NCBI RefSeq assembly: GCF_902459765.1
Contig: NZ_CABPSP010000004.1
Span: forward strand, 310,001-374,000
Direction of reading: 5' to 3'
Origin: Pandoraea anapnoica
GTDB lineage: Bacteria > Pseudomonadota > Gammaproteobacteria > Burkholderiales > Burkholderiaceae
DNA: 64,000 nucleotides
This document shows positions 8,060 through 17,047 of the stretch, piece by piece. Numbering within the stretch: position 1 is the stretch's first letter; each line of letters begins with the position of its first letter. Both the position numbers and the translations under genes were made by a program. Below the pieces are notes generated by a model, which was not told the DNA's origin, made no database searches, and saw only the letters and a list, made by a program, of their open reading frames with translations.

Positions 8060-9490
8060 ATGACGCAACACCCCTCCACACCACAGCAGCCACCCAGGCC
8101 GCTCTGGAAAACCTGGCTCCTCATCGCCGTGCCGATGATGCTGACCAACGCGCTCCAGTCCATCGCGGGCACCGCCGACGGCATCTATCTCGGACACCTG
8201 ATCGGCACCGACGCGATTGCGGCCGTCTCCGCCTTCTTTCCCGTCTTCTTCTTTTTGCTGGCCATCGTGATCGGTCTGTCTGCCGGCGCAACCGTCATGA
8301 TTGGCCGTGCGTGGGGCGCGCAGGATCGTGCGCTCGTGCGCAACCTTGCAGGCACGGCGCTCGTGATGATGTTCGGCGCGGGCGTCGTGATCAGCGTGCT
8401 GGGCGGATTGTTTGCAACGCCGCTGATGCGTGTGTTCGGCACCCCCGAGCCCGTATTCGACGCCGCGACGCAATACGCCCGATGGATGCTCATCGGCATG
8501 CCCGTCATCTTTATGCTCTGGCTGACGACGTCGATGAGCCGAGGCACCGGTGACGCGGTGTCTCCCCTCATCGCGCTACTGATCGCAACGCTGCTGTCGC
8601 TCGGCCTGACACCGGCGTTCATCTACGGCTGGGGACCGTTCCCGGCACTGGGCGTAGCGAGTGCCGTGGTATCGACGATGATCGCGTTCTCCGTCGCCCT
8701 GCTCTGGATGGCCTTTCACTGGCGACGCAAGGGTCATCCGCTGGCACCGAACACCGATCTGTGGCGCGCAATTCGATGGAACCCGACGTTGGCGCGCGGC
8801 ATCCTTCACATCGGTGTGCCGGCAGCGATTCAGATGCTGACGATGGCGATTGCCGAAATGGTGCTGCTGAGCATGGTCAATCGACACGGCGCGAATGCTA
8901 CCGCCGCTTACGGTGCGGTCACGCAGGTGATGAGCTGGTTGCAGATGCCGGTAATGACGCTGGGCATTACGGCGTCGATCCTGTGCGCCCATGCCATCGG
9001 CGCAGGACGCAGTGAGCGCATCGACGCAATCGTGCGCACCGGTCTGCTGTGCAATCTGGGACTGACCGGCAGCCTGATCGTGGTGATCTATCTGATCGCA
9101 CCGACGATCCTTCGCGGCTTCCTGACCGATCCCGACGTGCTGTCGCTCGCGACGCACCTGCTCTACATCGTCGCCTGGAGTGTGCTGGTGATGGGAACCA
9201 CCGCGGTGATGACCGGGGCCATGCGCGCAAGCGGCAAGGTGTGGGTGCCGACGCTACTCGGCATGATCGGGCTGTTGGGCATTGAAGTGCCCGCCGCGTG
9301 GATGTTCGAGCGGATCGCCGGACTCACCGGCATCTGGTGGGCGTATCCGCTCGCGTTCATTGCCATGCTGACGATGCAGGGCTTGTGTTACCGGGCCTTC
9401 CGGCGGGCATCGTGCCGCGCCCAGAAGAACATGACCATGCCGGCGCAGGAAAGCAAAGCGCCGACCCAACCGGTCGACGTCCAGCCGTAA
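8060..9490 (+). CDS. MATE family multidrug/cation antiporter
   Basis: 476-residue inner-membrane exporter with about 12 hydrophobic helices in two similar halves (starts 'LWKTWLLIAVPMMLTNALQSIAGTADGIYLGHLIG' and 'ILHIGVPAAIQMLTMAIAEMVLLSMVN'). MATE proteins couple efflux of cationic organics to Na+ or H+ influx. ATG at 8060 has AAGGA 10 bp upstream. The C-terminal tail after the last helix (about residue 450 on) is polar and is encoded by the 103 bp that overlap the opposing MFS gene. Confidence 0.9.
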   Translation: MTQHPSTPQQPPRPLWKTWLLIAVPMMLTNALQSIAGTADGIYLGHLIGTDAIAAVSAFFPVFFFLLAIVIGLSAGATVMIGRAWGAQDRALVRNLAGTALVMMFGAGVVISVLGGLFATPLMRVFGTPEPVFDAATQYARWMLIGMPVIFMLWLTTSMSRGTGDAVSPLIALLIATLLSLGLTPAFIYGWGPFPALGVASAVVSTMIAFSVALLWMAFHWRRKGHPLAPNTDLWRAIRWNPTLARGILHIGVPAAIQMLTMAIAEMVLLSMVNRHGANATAAYGAVTQVMSWLQMPVMTLGITASILCAHAIGAGRSERIDAIVRTGLLCNLGLTGSLIVVIYLIAPTILRGFLTDPDVLSLATHLLYIVAWSVLVMGTTAVMTGAMRASGKVWVPTLLGMIGLLGIEVPAAWMFERIAGLTGIWWAYPLAFIAMLTMQGLCYRAFRRASCRAQKNMTMPAQESKAPTQPVDVQP

Positions 9491-10602
9491 CCCGCAGTGA
9501 TCGCCACGCCGCCGAGCCATGCGCCAGCGGCGTTGGCCATATTGAACGCCGAATGATTCAGCGCCGCCGCGAGCGTCTGCGCCTCGCCTGCCACGTCCAT
9601 CAGACGTATCTGCAATGCGGGGCCGATGATGATGATCGTGCCGATCGCCAGCACGTTCACCCCCGCCAGCCAGGGGCTCGACGACGTGAACGTGAAGGCC
9701 ACGAGCAACACCGCCGACCAGATCAGCGTGCCGCCGATGGCACGCATCAACGTGGCCGCCGCCACCAGACGCGGGCCGACAATCGTGCCACCGACCATCC
9801 CCACGCCGAACAGCGCGAGATAGAACGGCACCCACGACTCGGGCACACCGGCGACTTGCATGAGCGTCGGCTTGATATAGCTGAAGACGGCAAACATGCC
9901 GCCGAAGCCGATGGCGCCGATTCCCAGCGTGAGCCAAACCTGCGAGTTGCGCAGCGCACCCAGTTCGCGCAGCGGACTTGCGCCATGCGGTGCGGGCGCA
10001 TCCGGCACCCAGCGCCACACGAGCAAGGCCGTCAGCGCGCCGATCACACCCACCATCACGAACGCCGCGCGCCAGCCCAGCCATTGGCCGAGACCTGCGG
10101 CAATCGGCACACCGAAGAGTGTGGCGAGCGTGAGTCCCAGCATGACTTGTCCGACGGCATGCACGCGGCGATGAGGTGGCACAAGCGACGCCCCGACGAG
10201 CGCCGCCACACCGAAATAGGTGCCGTGCGGCAGACCACTGAGGAAACGCAACACGATCAGCGAGAGATAGCCCGGGGCCAGCGCGCTCGCGAAATTGCCG
10301 ATAGCGAACATCGCCATCAGGACGATGAGAAACGCGCGACGCGGCAGACGCACGCCAAGTACCGCAAGCAATGGCGCACCGATCACGACACCCAGTGCGT
10401 AGGTGCTGATCGCGTGACCGGCCTGAGGAATGGTGATGTCCAGACCTTTGGCGACGTCGGGCAGCAGGCCCATGATGACAAACTCGCCGGTCCCGATACC
10501 AAAGCCGCCCATGGCGAGCGCCACGAACGAGAGCCAGACGGGAATGGACGACGGGGGCAACGCTTCAGTCGCCTCGACGGGGAGGATTTGGGGGGAACTC
10601 AT
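9388..10602 (-). CDS. MFS transporter, DHA1/AraJ-like exporter
   Basis: 404-residue, 12-helix major facilitator. Helix 1 and the following region read 'LSFVALAMGGFGIGTGEFVIMGLLPDVA', the usual signature of the AraJ/YdhP/Cmr-like sugar and drug exporters, and 'GVRLPRRAFL' fits the loop 2-3 motif. ATG at 10602 follows AGTTCCCCCCAA without a strong ribosome-binding site, but upstream in-frame codons do not look transporter-like. It converges on the MATE gene and overlaps its last 103 bp. The substrate is unknown. Confidence 0.9.
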   Translation of the reverse strand: MSSPQILPVEATEALPPSSIPVWLSFVALAMGGFGIGTGEFVIMGLLPDVAKGLDITIPQAGHAISTYALGVVIGAPLLAVLGVRLPRRAFLIVLMAMFAIGNFASALAPGYLSLIVLRFLSGLPHGTYFGVAALVGASLVPPHRRVHAVGQVMLGLTLATLFGVPIAAGLGQWLGWRAAFVMVGVIGALTALLVWRWVPDAPAPHGASPLRELGALRNSQVWLTLGIGAIGFGGMFAVFSYIKPTLMQVAGVPESWVPFYLALFGVGMVGGTIVGPRLVAAATLMRAIGGTLIWSAVLLVAFTFTSSSPWLAGVNVLAIGTIIIIGPALQIRLMDVAGEAQTLAAALNHSAFNMANAAGAWLGGVAITAGYGWTSTGWVGALLSCAGMVMFFWARHDARRKAR

Positions 10603-10973
10603 CGGGATTCGGAGATGACAGCAAGCGAGGATTTTACGCGAAGCTGCCAAAGTCTGCAGACCCACTGCGGCGTTGCAACATCATCAAAACGTCACAAATA
10701 CGGGCAAACAGCCTCATTTTTTCACGTATTTACCGCACCGCAATATGACAAACGACGAAACGCTCCCTCATAAACATCGCGCCACACTTACATAAGCCTG
10801 CCTGGCATAAAAAAACCGGCCCAGTGGGTGGGCCGGCAAGCTACGAATGCGCTCCGGTTGCGGGAATCGGATGCAGTCGTATTGGGGGTCAACGGTGAGT
10901 GACGCTTCGCGCGCGCCGCATGGGTATCACTGCGCAGCGCTTGAGCCCACTCCCCGGAACAACCGATCAGTGG
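10603..10973. other. Intergenic region with one terminator
   Basis: 371 bp between the MFS start and the ChaB stop. It holds the leftward terminator at 10809-10836 and, presumably, the MFS promoter in the moderately AT-rich stretch at about 10670-10800. No gene-like frame is seen. Confidence 0.6.
10809..10836 (-). terminator. Intrinsic terminator of the chaB-like transcript
   Basis: Stem CCGGCCCA / TGGGCCGG (8 bp, 5-nt loop), followed on the minus strand by seven consecutive T residues (the A-run at 10809-10815). Confidence 0.88.
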
Positions 10974-11210
10974 TCAGTGATGCTTCGAATGCCACTTCCC
11001 GGACTTGTCATCTTTTTCGTAAGTCTGTTTCACGGCGCTCCATGCCACTTTGTGCGCCGTCTCCTCACGCGATTCATGACCGCGCCGCTCGCCTGGGTCC
11101 TCGTACTCATCCCAGGCCGAATTGAACGCCTTGAGATAGATCTCCTGAGCGTGTGTCGGCAAGTTGTCTTTCACGCTCGCCGGTAAATCGTGAGTCTGTC
11201 GATACGGCAT
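10974..11210 (-). CDS. ChaB family protein
   Basis: 78-residue soluble protein. ATG at 11210 has an excellent AAGGAG site. The ChaB core is clear: 'LPASVKDNLPTHAQEIYLKAFNSAWDEY' then 'ETAHKVAWSAVKQTYEK'. E. coli ChaB was described as a regulator of the ChaA cation antiporter, but the family is widespread in stress-gene clusters and its role is not settled. It is the last gene of a leftward run of small stress/envelope genes and is followed by a strong terminator. Confidence 0.9.
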   Translation of the reverse strand: MPYRQTHDLPASVKDNLPTHAQEIYLKAFNSAWDEYEDPGERRGHESREETAHKVAWSAVKQTYEKDDKSGKWHSKHH

Positions 11211-11239
11211 GACGAGTCCTCCTTGAATAGGGCCAATCG

Positions 11240-11395
11240 TCAGATATGCCCCATCACCACGAGCAACACCACAATCAGAACGATCAGTCCAAGCCCCCCG
11301 GACGGGTAGTATCCCCATCCCCGGCTATGCGGCCACGCGGGTAATGCACCGACCAACAACAAAATCAGAACAATCAACAAGATGGTGCCAAGCAT
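11240..11395 (-). CDS. DUF3309 family small membrane protein
   Basis: 51-residue protein read directly from the minus strand. It starts ATG at 11395 behind GGGAGGAAAGTC and stops TGA at 11240. Two hydrophobic segments (MLGTILLIVLILLLVGALP and LGLIVLIVVLLVVMGHI) flank a short loop with HSRGWGYYPSGG, the signature of DUF3309. It should be an inner-membrane hairpin. Function unknown; the family is often found among general-stress genes, as here between ChaB and the PRC-barrel gene. Confidence 0.9.
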   Translation of the reverse strand: MLGTILLIVLILLLVGALPAWPHSRGWGYYPSGGLGLIVLIVVLLVVMGHI

Positions 11396-11455
11396 GACTT
11401 TCCTCCCTTGCCGATCTGACGACGACCGTCACCCGCCAAAGCATCCAGACGATCT

Positions 11456-11710
11456 TCACGCCACCCCGCCCCAACCGTGCGATTGCTCGACATACTTGCC
11501 GGGCGGGCGCAACGGCGGTTCTTCCACCGGCGGATCGAGCGGCCGGTCGGGCGGAGGCATCGGCGTCGGTTCATCCTCGTCAGGGGGCGACTTCGGCGGC
11601 GGTGTCCCCGGCGGTTTGCCCGGCGGGCTGCCTGGGTCATACGGCTCAGGCAAGTGCCCGTCCAGACGGGGGGCCTGCGTCAGCCGGCGAATATGATTTA
11701 GGCTCGGCAT
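11456..11710 (-). CDS. Short proline-rich protein, unknown function
   Basis: 84-residue frame (ATG 11710, alternative ATG 11716). After 25 ordinary residues it is mostly Pro with Glu/Asp and Lys (PPGKPPGTPPPKSPPDEDEP). It ends 'LRPPGKYVEQSHGWGGVA'. It has no signal peptide. The Shine-Dalgarno match is poor (only GAG). It sits in the gap between the DUF3309 and PRC-barrel genes with the same orientation, which supports it. Low-complexity sequence makes it possible that this is a fortuitous frame. Confidence 0.5.
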   Translation of the reverse strand: MPSLNHIRRLTQAPRLDGHLPEPYDPGSPPGKPPGTPPPKSPPDEDEPTPMPPPDRPLDPPVEEPPLRPPGKYVEQSHGWGGVA

Positions 11711-11729
11711 GAGCATGGACTCGTGCGGC

Positions 11730-12170
11730 TCAATGCCAGTACGGGTCGACGGTGTAATACGTATGCACCTGCTCGGCCCAATGCATGTCGGCCATACTCG
11801 GCCAGTGATCCTTGTCGAACCCCGGCGCCTTCTTGAGGGCCTCTTTGTCGATGTTAAGGATGAAGCGCTTGTTCTCCACGTCGAGCTGCAAGGCATGCCA
11901 CGGAATGGCGAACAGCTTGTCGCCCATGCCGAGGAAGCCGCCAAAGGACAACACGGCATAAGCCACGGTCCCACGCTGGACGTCGAGCATGATGTGCTTG
12001 ACCTTCCCGAGGCTCTCGCCTGCGGTGTTCACGACGTCTTCCGCTTCGAGCGTGTCGGCCGCCATCACGGACGGGCCCGGCCCGTCGGGCAGCTTGTGCG
12101 ATGCGCCCACGATGCGAGCGCCTGATTGACTGGTTTGGGGCATCTGGCCCCGGCCTGATTGCATAGTCAT
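11730..12170 (-). CDS. PRC-barrel domain protein
   Basis: 146-residue cytoplasmic protein. ATG at 12170 follows AGGAGGAATC, a near-perfect ribosome site. The PRC barrel is at about residues 40-115 (EDVVNTAGESLGKVKHIMLD then 'GDKLFAIPWHALQLD'). Stand-alone PRC-barrel proteins of this size are common in desiccation/osmotic stress loci of proteobacteria; no molecular function is proven. An acidic/aromatic tail (DKDHWPSMADMHWAEQVHTYY) follows. It is probably co-regulated with the neighbouring ChaB, DUF3309 and BON genes. Confidence 0.9.
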   Translation of the reverse strand: MTMQSGRGQMPQTSQSGARIVGASHKLPDGPGPSVMAADTLEAEDVVNTAGESLGKVKHIMLDVQRGTVAYAVLSFGGFLGMGDKLFAIPWHALQLDVENKRFILNIDKEALKKAPGFDKDHWPSMADMHWAEQVHTYYTVDPYWH

Positions 12171-12328
12171 GATTCCTCCTTCGCTAATGAAGTCGAGGCG
12201 CGCATTTCAGAACAACGGCGGACAACTTAAAGCGTCACCCCAACAACGCGTCTTCGACAGGGCGAGAGTGCGGTCTCTTGTACGTTGCGGCGACACGCGC
12301 CGCCGCAACGTCTTGCAATGACTGGCGC

Positions 12329-12691
12329 TTACTTGGCGGATACCTTGATGTCGTTCTTGACATCGACAACGCCGTCTACGCCCTTGACCGTATCCTCGAC
12401 GAGGGTCTTCTGTGCCGACTCGGGCACCGAACCCGTCAGGTGCACCACACCGTGGCGCGTTGTGACGTGGACCTTGGTCGACGGCACATCCTTCTTGGCG
12501 AGCAACTCGGCCTTGACCTTGGCGGTCAGCGCCGAATCGTCGATCTTGCGGCCGGTATCGCTCATCACGCCACTGGCGGTCGCGTTATCGGCAATCTTGA
12601 TGATCCCGCCCTGATCGAGTGCGTGGGCTGCGATGCCCGTGGTAGCAAGTGCACCCGCCATGACGAATTTGAGCAGATTGGCTTGTTTCAT
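12329..12691 (-). CDS. BON domain periplasmic protein (OsmY-like)
   Basis: 120 residues. The signal peptide (MKQANLLKFVMAGALATTGI, cleavage near AHA-LD) exports it. One BON domain at about residues 50-118 carries the family pattern 'IDDSALTAKVKAELLAKKDV...VHVTTRHGVVHLTGSVPESAQKTLVEDTVKGVDGVVDVKNDI'. BON domains bind phospholipids or membranes; the two-BON protein OsmY is osmotically induced. Here only one BON domain is present. GGGAGG lies 9 bp before the ATG. Confidence 0.92.
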   Translation of the reverse strand: MKQANLLKFVMAGALATTGIAAHALDQGGIIKIADNATASGVMSDTGRKIDDSALTAKVKAELLAKKDVPSTKVHVTTRHGVVHLTGSVPESAQKTLVEDTVKGVDGVVDVKNDIKVSAK

Positions 12692-12915
12692 TGTGTTGAC
12701 CTCCCGAAATTGGCCGTCGCATCGTTGGCATTGCTTTGCCTTTGGGCGTCACCTCCTGCACGTCACGCGTACGGCGCCCATACGACGACCGAGTCTTAGG
12801 TGATACATCCCCTCGCCCGGAGATGCCCGGTCTTGCCTCTTGACAGGCGTCTTCGGTGCTTTGCCTGTATCGCTGCACCTCGGATGCCCGTTTGTCCTTT
12901 ATTCGTTTGTCTGCG

Positions 12916-13614
12916 CTAAATCTTGTGGCCTTCCTGGCTCTCGCCCGGGTGGCTCATCGCTTTGACGCGCCGCTCGTGCAACCGGTTGTCGACGCCCTTC
13001 ACGCCATCGACCTTCTCCACTTCCGTCTGCACGACGTGTTGCATCCACCGTTCGGGCACATAGCCGGTTAGCAGTACGAGGCCTGACGTCACGGTCACTT
13101 CGACGTGGGAGACGTCGAGGTCGATGGCGTCGGACAGCGACTTGCGAATCGCATCGTGTATCGCGCCATCGGCCTCAACGTCTGCACTTTCGTCACTACG
13201 CCCGCTACTTCGGCCCCGACTCCCTGCTGCCTGTCCGGCTTCGCCCTCGATATTCTTGACGTTTCTGGCCTTCGCATTGCGCTTCACCGCATCCGCGGCG
13301 TCTATCGGATCGACGCCGACCGTGCCTTCCGGCCAGTCGACCCGTTGCGACTGCGACGGACCTCTTACCACCGGCACCGATCCGGAGGCATCCCGTCCGA
13401 TACCGGCATAGTCGTCGTGCGGTTGCAGCGTGCCCGCGTCGTCGGACGTCGGCATCGGCGCACCATGCGTCTCGGCGTCACCATCTTCATGCGTCAGAGC
13501 GTGTTGCTCATGCTCAGACGGATACTGCGCGCCTTCCTGCGTTCCTTCGTCCGCCAACCCGCGCTTGTCAGTCTTGCTGGGCGGTGTTGGCGATGGGGGG
13601 TTACGCTTCGCCAT
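12916..13614 (-). CDS. BON domain protein with long hydrophilic N-terminus
   Basis: 232 residues. ATG at 13614 with AAGGAG upstream. No signal peptide is present: the N-terminal about 145 residues are polar and disordered-looking (many S, P, D, E, H, K). A single BON domain occupies about residues 145-215 (GAIHDAIRKSLSDAIDLDVS then 'VEVTVTSGLVLLTGYVPERWMQHVVQTEVEKVDGVKGVDNRL'). It is probably cytoplasmic, unlike its exported BON neighbour. Similar long BON proteins are found near stress genes in related bacteria, but the role is unknown. Confidence 0.87.
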   Translation of the reverse strand: MAKRNPPSPTPPSKTDKRGLADEGTQEGAQYPSEHEQHALTHEDGDAETHGAPMPTSDDAGTLQPHDDYAGIGRDASGSVPVVRGPSQSQRVDWPEGTVGVDPIDAADAVKRNAKARNVKNIEGEAGQAAGSRGRSSGRSDESADVEADGAIHDAIRKSLSDAIDLDVSHVEVTVTSGLVLLTGYVPERWMQHVVQTEVEKVDGVKGVDNRLHERRVKAMSHPGESQEGHKI

Positions 13615-13946
13615 GACTGACTCCTTGACTGCCGTCCGCGCTATTGCAACTCGCACCGGACTTGTTGAAATCGATTGTAGAGAGTGAGTTTCATCCAGCG
13701 AATCGGCGGAATCTGAAAGACGTGTAGGCGGACGCTGGCAAAACGCTTATGGCGCCCGCATCAATACGTCCGAACGCAAAGAGTCGGCAAAGAATCAAAG
13801 GCTTACAGCCGTCTTCTGATCCTCTTGAAGAACGAGAGATTCGGGAGCAGATGCGGTCCGTAAAGCGTTGATCCGCCCCCGTTGCGGGTGCGGAATCAGA
13901 CAATTCCTACGAGGAGATGAGGACGGCCTGCCTGAGGTCGACGGAC
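13615..13946. other. Intergenic region, nothing recognised
   Basis: 332 bp between the long BON gene start and the stop of the diguanylate cyclase, both leftward. It should contain the BON promoter and the end of the MscS-DUF2252-cyclase transcript. I see no convincing terminator hairpin or gene. Confidence 0.5.
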
Positions 13947-15497
13947 TTACGATTTCGACGCCGTCATCGCATCGTCTTCCGAAGCGACGATCACGCGATT
14001 GCGGCCGGTGGCTTTGGCACGATAGAGCGCGCGGTCGGCCGCCTTGACCAGCATGTCGACGGATTCCCCGGCCTGCGGCTGTCGGCAAGCCACACCGATA
14101 CTCACCGTCACGTGGCCGAAGTCGCTCGACGCGTGGTCGAGATTGAGCCGGTCGACTGCCAGCCGGATACCCTCGGCCACGCGCTGAGCGCCCGGCGCAT
14201 CGGTGTCCGGTAGCACAGCGATGAATTCCTCTCCGCCGTAACGACCGGCAGCATCCGATGGACGTTGCAGCGCCGCCCCGATGGCGCTGGCGACCGCAGC
14301 GAGTGCGGCGTCGCCCGCCTGATGGCCGTGCGTATCGTTGTAGCGCTTGAACCAGTCGATATCGATGAAAGCGACGGCCAGCGAATGACCGGCGCGGCGC
14401 ATGCGCCGCCACTCCAGCGCAAGGATTTTGTCGAGCGAGCGGCGGTTCGAGAGGCCGGTCAGGCCGTCGGTACGGGCCAGAAGGCGCAATTCCCGCTCGG
14501 CTCGCAGACGTCGCCGCAACTGGGCTGCGAGGAGTAACGATGTCAGCACGAACCCCGCGTTGAGGAGCAGGAACAGTCCGCCGAATTCGATGACGCGCTT
14601 GTGCCACGGGGCAAGCGTCTCCTCGCTGGACGTCACGATGATCAGCGTAAGCGGCGCATTACTCAGAAACCGGCGGGACATCAGGCTGTCGCGCCCCATG
14701 AAGCGGATCGGATAAATGCGATGATCGTCCCGCCCCGGGGGTAGCGACTCGTAGCGGCCGGTCTGCGCCATCGTCAATCCGATAACATTTTCGTCGTACG
14801 GTTTGCGCATGAGAATTGCGCCGTCCTTGCCGAGCAGGAGGATCACCCCCTGGCGGCCGACTTCGATGTGGTCGAACAACTGACGGAAATACTTGATGTC
14901 CACCGCGAGCGACACGACGCCGCCGAACGAGCCGTCGGCGCGGGAGATGCGTCGGCTCATGACCATGGTCGGGGCTCTGTTGCGAAGGCGCGAATGCAGA
15001 AAGCCGCTCACGTACAGTCCCGCGTCCGGATTGGCACGATGGATGCTGAAGTAATCGCGATCGGCGAAGTTGAACGGTCGCGGCACTTCGCTCTCCGCGT
15101 CGATGGCGATATTTCCCTCGGCGTCGAGCACAACGAGCGACCCGATGTAACGCGACGCCCCCGCCCGCTCGAAGATCAGCTCGCGGCGAAGCGCGGGTGC
15201 CATGGCCTCGACGTCGGGACGTGCCAGCAACTTCACGACTGCATCGAGCGAAGCCTCGTATAGCTGGAAGTTGAGCTCCAGATCCCGCTCCATCACGTCG
15301 GCGATATTGCGTTGGTTGTCCGCCGCACGGGCCAGCACCAGCAGCCGTCCTTCGTAGAGCAAGGCCACGGCCACCACCATAACGAGTACGGATATCCCCA
15401 CGCCGCTCCATACGATGAGCGTCGGCGTGCGCGCCACCCAGCGCACCGCCGTTTCCAACGCGACGACAATGCGTGCCTGCAACCGATACAGCGACAT
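13947..15497 (-). CDS. Membrane diguanylate cyclase with Cache sensor
   Basis: 516-residue enzyme making c-di-GMP from two GTP. Order: membrane helix (about residues 25-50), periplasmic dCACHE-like sensor (about 55-300, with 'DAEGNIAIDAESEVPRPFNFADRDYF' typical of Cache domains), second helix (about 305-330), GGDEF domain to the C-terminus. The active site RYGGEEF is intact at about 419-425. No RxxD inhibitory motif is apparent five residues upstream of it. ATG 15497 lies 19 bp after the DUF2252 stop and has a weak ribosome site, so it is the third gene of the MscS-DUF2252-cyclase operon. Confidence 0.92.
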   Translation of the reverse strand: MSLYRLQARIVVALETAVRWVARTPTLIVWSGVGISVLVMVVAVALLYEGRLLVLARAADNQRNIADVMERDLELNFQLYEASLDAVVKLLARPDVEAMAPALRRELIFERAGASRYIGSLVVLDAEGNIAIDAESEVPRPFNFADRDYFSIHRANPDAGLYVSGFLHSRLRNRAPTMVMSRRISRADGSFGGVVSLAVDIKYFRQLFDHIEVGRQGVILLLGKDGAILMRKPYDENVIGLTMAQTGRYESLPPGRDDHRIYPIRFMGRDSLMSRRFLSNAPLTLIIVTSSEETLAPWHKRVIEFGGLFLLLNAGFVLTSLLLAAQLRRRLRAERELRLLARTDGLTGLSNRRSLDKILALEWRRMRRAGHSLAVAFIDIDWFKRYNDTHGHQAGDAALAAVASAIGAALQRPSDAAGRYGGEEFIAVLPDTDAPGAQRVAEGIRLAVDRLNLDHASSDFGHVTVSIGVACRQPQAGESVDMLVKAADRALYRAKATGRNRVIVASEDDAMTASKS

Positions 15498-15516
15498 ACT
15501 TCGATGCGCTCCCTGT

Positions 15517-17037
15517 TCAGGCCATAAAGTCGGCGGCCATATCCGCGTCGGTGCGGGCTTCGAGCCGCCCGTCTCGACACGCCTTGCGGAACACTTCATA
15601 GTCCCGCTCGACCTGATCGGCGTAGTCCGTCGCGTAACGAATCATCGCCTCGCCCAGACGAATCCCCTTGCCGACGTAGCCCACGAGTTCGGGCGCGCAT
15701 CCCCCCGCTTTTGCATGCGCGCGGGCCAGCACCCAGCCGCACAGGCCGGCGTACTCGCGGAAACCATCGGCACGGAACAACTCGAACTGCGCGGAGATCT
15801 TCATGTCTCGCAACTGGCGGCCATAGATACAGCGACCGAACGGGCCCGAACCCCACCCGAGGAAGGCGTCGGAGGCTGCCTGCATGAGGCGCTGCCCTTC
15901 GACCACACGTCGCCCGTCATGCTTGGGCGTGACATTGCGAACGAAGCGCGAGACGACCGAGCGCGACGCCTCCTTGAACTGAAGGAACAGCGGTTGCTCA
16001 TGAGCATCCATCATCAGCAACACCAGACAACGCGTACCGACACTGCCGACCCCGACCACCTTGAAGGCCATGTCCTGCTGCGTATAGTTCTCAAGCATGC
16101 GGGCGCGATCGGGCGGGAGCGAATTGACGTAACTTTTGTAGACGGGGGCGAACAAGGTGCGCCAGTCGCCCAGACCGAGCCAGTCGTCTTCCGGACCGAA
16201 AAGGGTGGTCGCGCCGTGGACGTGGAACATCGTGGGCGGCGTGTCGCGAATCTGCCAGTGATCGCCGACCTGCTGCGCGAACTTTGGCAGGACGTTCTCA
16301 TGGGTGCGACCGGACGCCCGGGCGATGCCGCGTTTGACGCCCTCACGCACCCGGTCGGTACCGGCCAGATTCAGCATGCGCTCGAAGGTGATCTGCTCGT
16401 GCCAGAGTTCAATGGTCGGCATGTGAGCGTACTCATCCAGCCGTCGGGCGTAGCTGGCTACGGCGGTGCGCACCATCTCGACACCCAGCGTGTCGCCGAA
16501 GCCGAACTGTCGTGCGGCGAGCACCAGACTCGCGCATAGCCGCTTCAGATCCCACTCCCACGGACCGGGTGCGGTTTCGTCGAAATCGTTCAGATCGAAG
16601 ATCAAAGTCCGTTCCGGGGTAGCGAAGCCGCCGAAGTTCGCCAGGTGGCAGTCCCCGCAGATCTGCAAGGTGAGCCCCGTGTTCGGCGTCCCCGCCAGAT
16701 CATGCGCCTGGACGATCGCACTGCCGCGATAGAACGCGAACGGCGACGCGAGCATCCGGCCGTAACGCAGCGGCACTAGCGCCGCCACTCGCCCCTCGCT
16801 GCTCGTTCGCAACAACGCCACAATGTCGCGATCGGTGTTGCCGAGATGCGAATGGCTGCTGCGAGGTGTCTTTTCGCGCAGTTTCCGCCCCGCTGCGACG
16901 CGGGCCTCGAATGGGACGTTAGAGACGCTGGGCACCGTCTGCTGTGAGGACGAGGCAGGCGCGACAGGCGCTGCGGTCGGAGCGGCCGGGGTCGCCTTCG
17001 CGGTACGTTCCTTTGTCGTCAACGATTTAACGGTCAT
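15517..17037 (-). CDS. DUF2252 family protein (kinase-like fold)
   Basis: 506-residue soluble protein. ATG 17037 has AAGGAG upstream. After a low-complexity Ala/Pro/Thr-rich start (residues 1-35), the DUF2252 core shows 'RYGRMLASPFAFYRGSA', 'ICGDCHLANFGGFATPERTLIFDLNDFDETAPGPWEWDLKRLCASL' and 'GVGSVGTRCLVLLM'. The GDCHLxNFG and FDLNDFDE motifs resemble the HxDxxxxN and DxD of aminoglycoside-phosphotransferase-type kinases, so a phosphotransfer role is plausible but unproven for this family. It is located between MscS and the cyclase in one operon (gaps 10 and 19 bp). Confidence 0.9.
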   Translation of the reverse strand: MTVKSLTTKERTAKATPAAPTAAPVAPASSSQQTVPSVSNVPFEARVAAGRKLREKTPRSSHSHLGNTDRDIVALLRTSSEGRVAALVPLRYGRMLASPFAFYRGSAIVQAHDLAGTPNTGLTLQICGDCHLANFGGFATPERTLIFDLNDFDETAPGPWEWDLKRLCASLVLAARQFGFGDTLGVEMVRTAVASYARRLDEYAHMPTIELWHEQITFERMLNLAGTDRVREGVKRGIARASGRTHENVLPKFAQQVGDHWQIRDTPPTMFHVHGATTLFGPEDDWLGLGDWRTLFAPVYKSYVNSLPPDRARMLENYTQQDMAFKVVGVGSVGTRCLVLLMMDAHEQPLFLQFKEASRSVVSRFVRNVTPKHDGRRVVEGQRLMQAASDAFLGWGSGPFGRCIYGRQLRDMKISAQFELFRADGFREYAGLCGWVLARAHAKAGGCAPELVGYVGKGIRLGEAMIRYATDYADQVERDYEVFRKACRDGRLEARTDADMAADFMA

Positions 17038-17047
17038 GACCGGCTCC

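Noticed and set aside
9298-10773. 491-codon plus-strand frame over the MFS gene
   Set aside because: Antisense shadow of the well-supported MFS transporter. The composition is unlike a protein.
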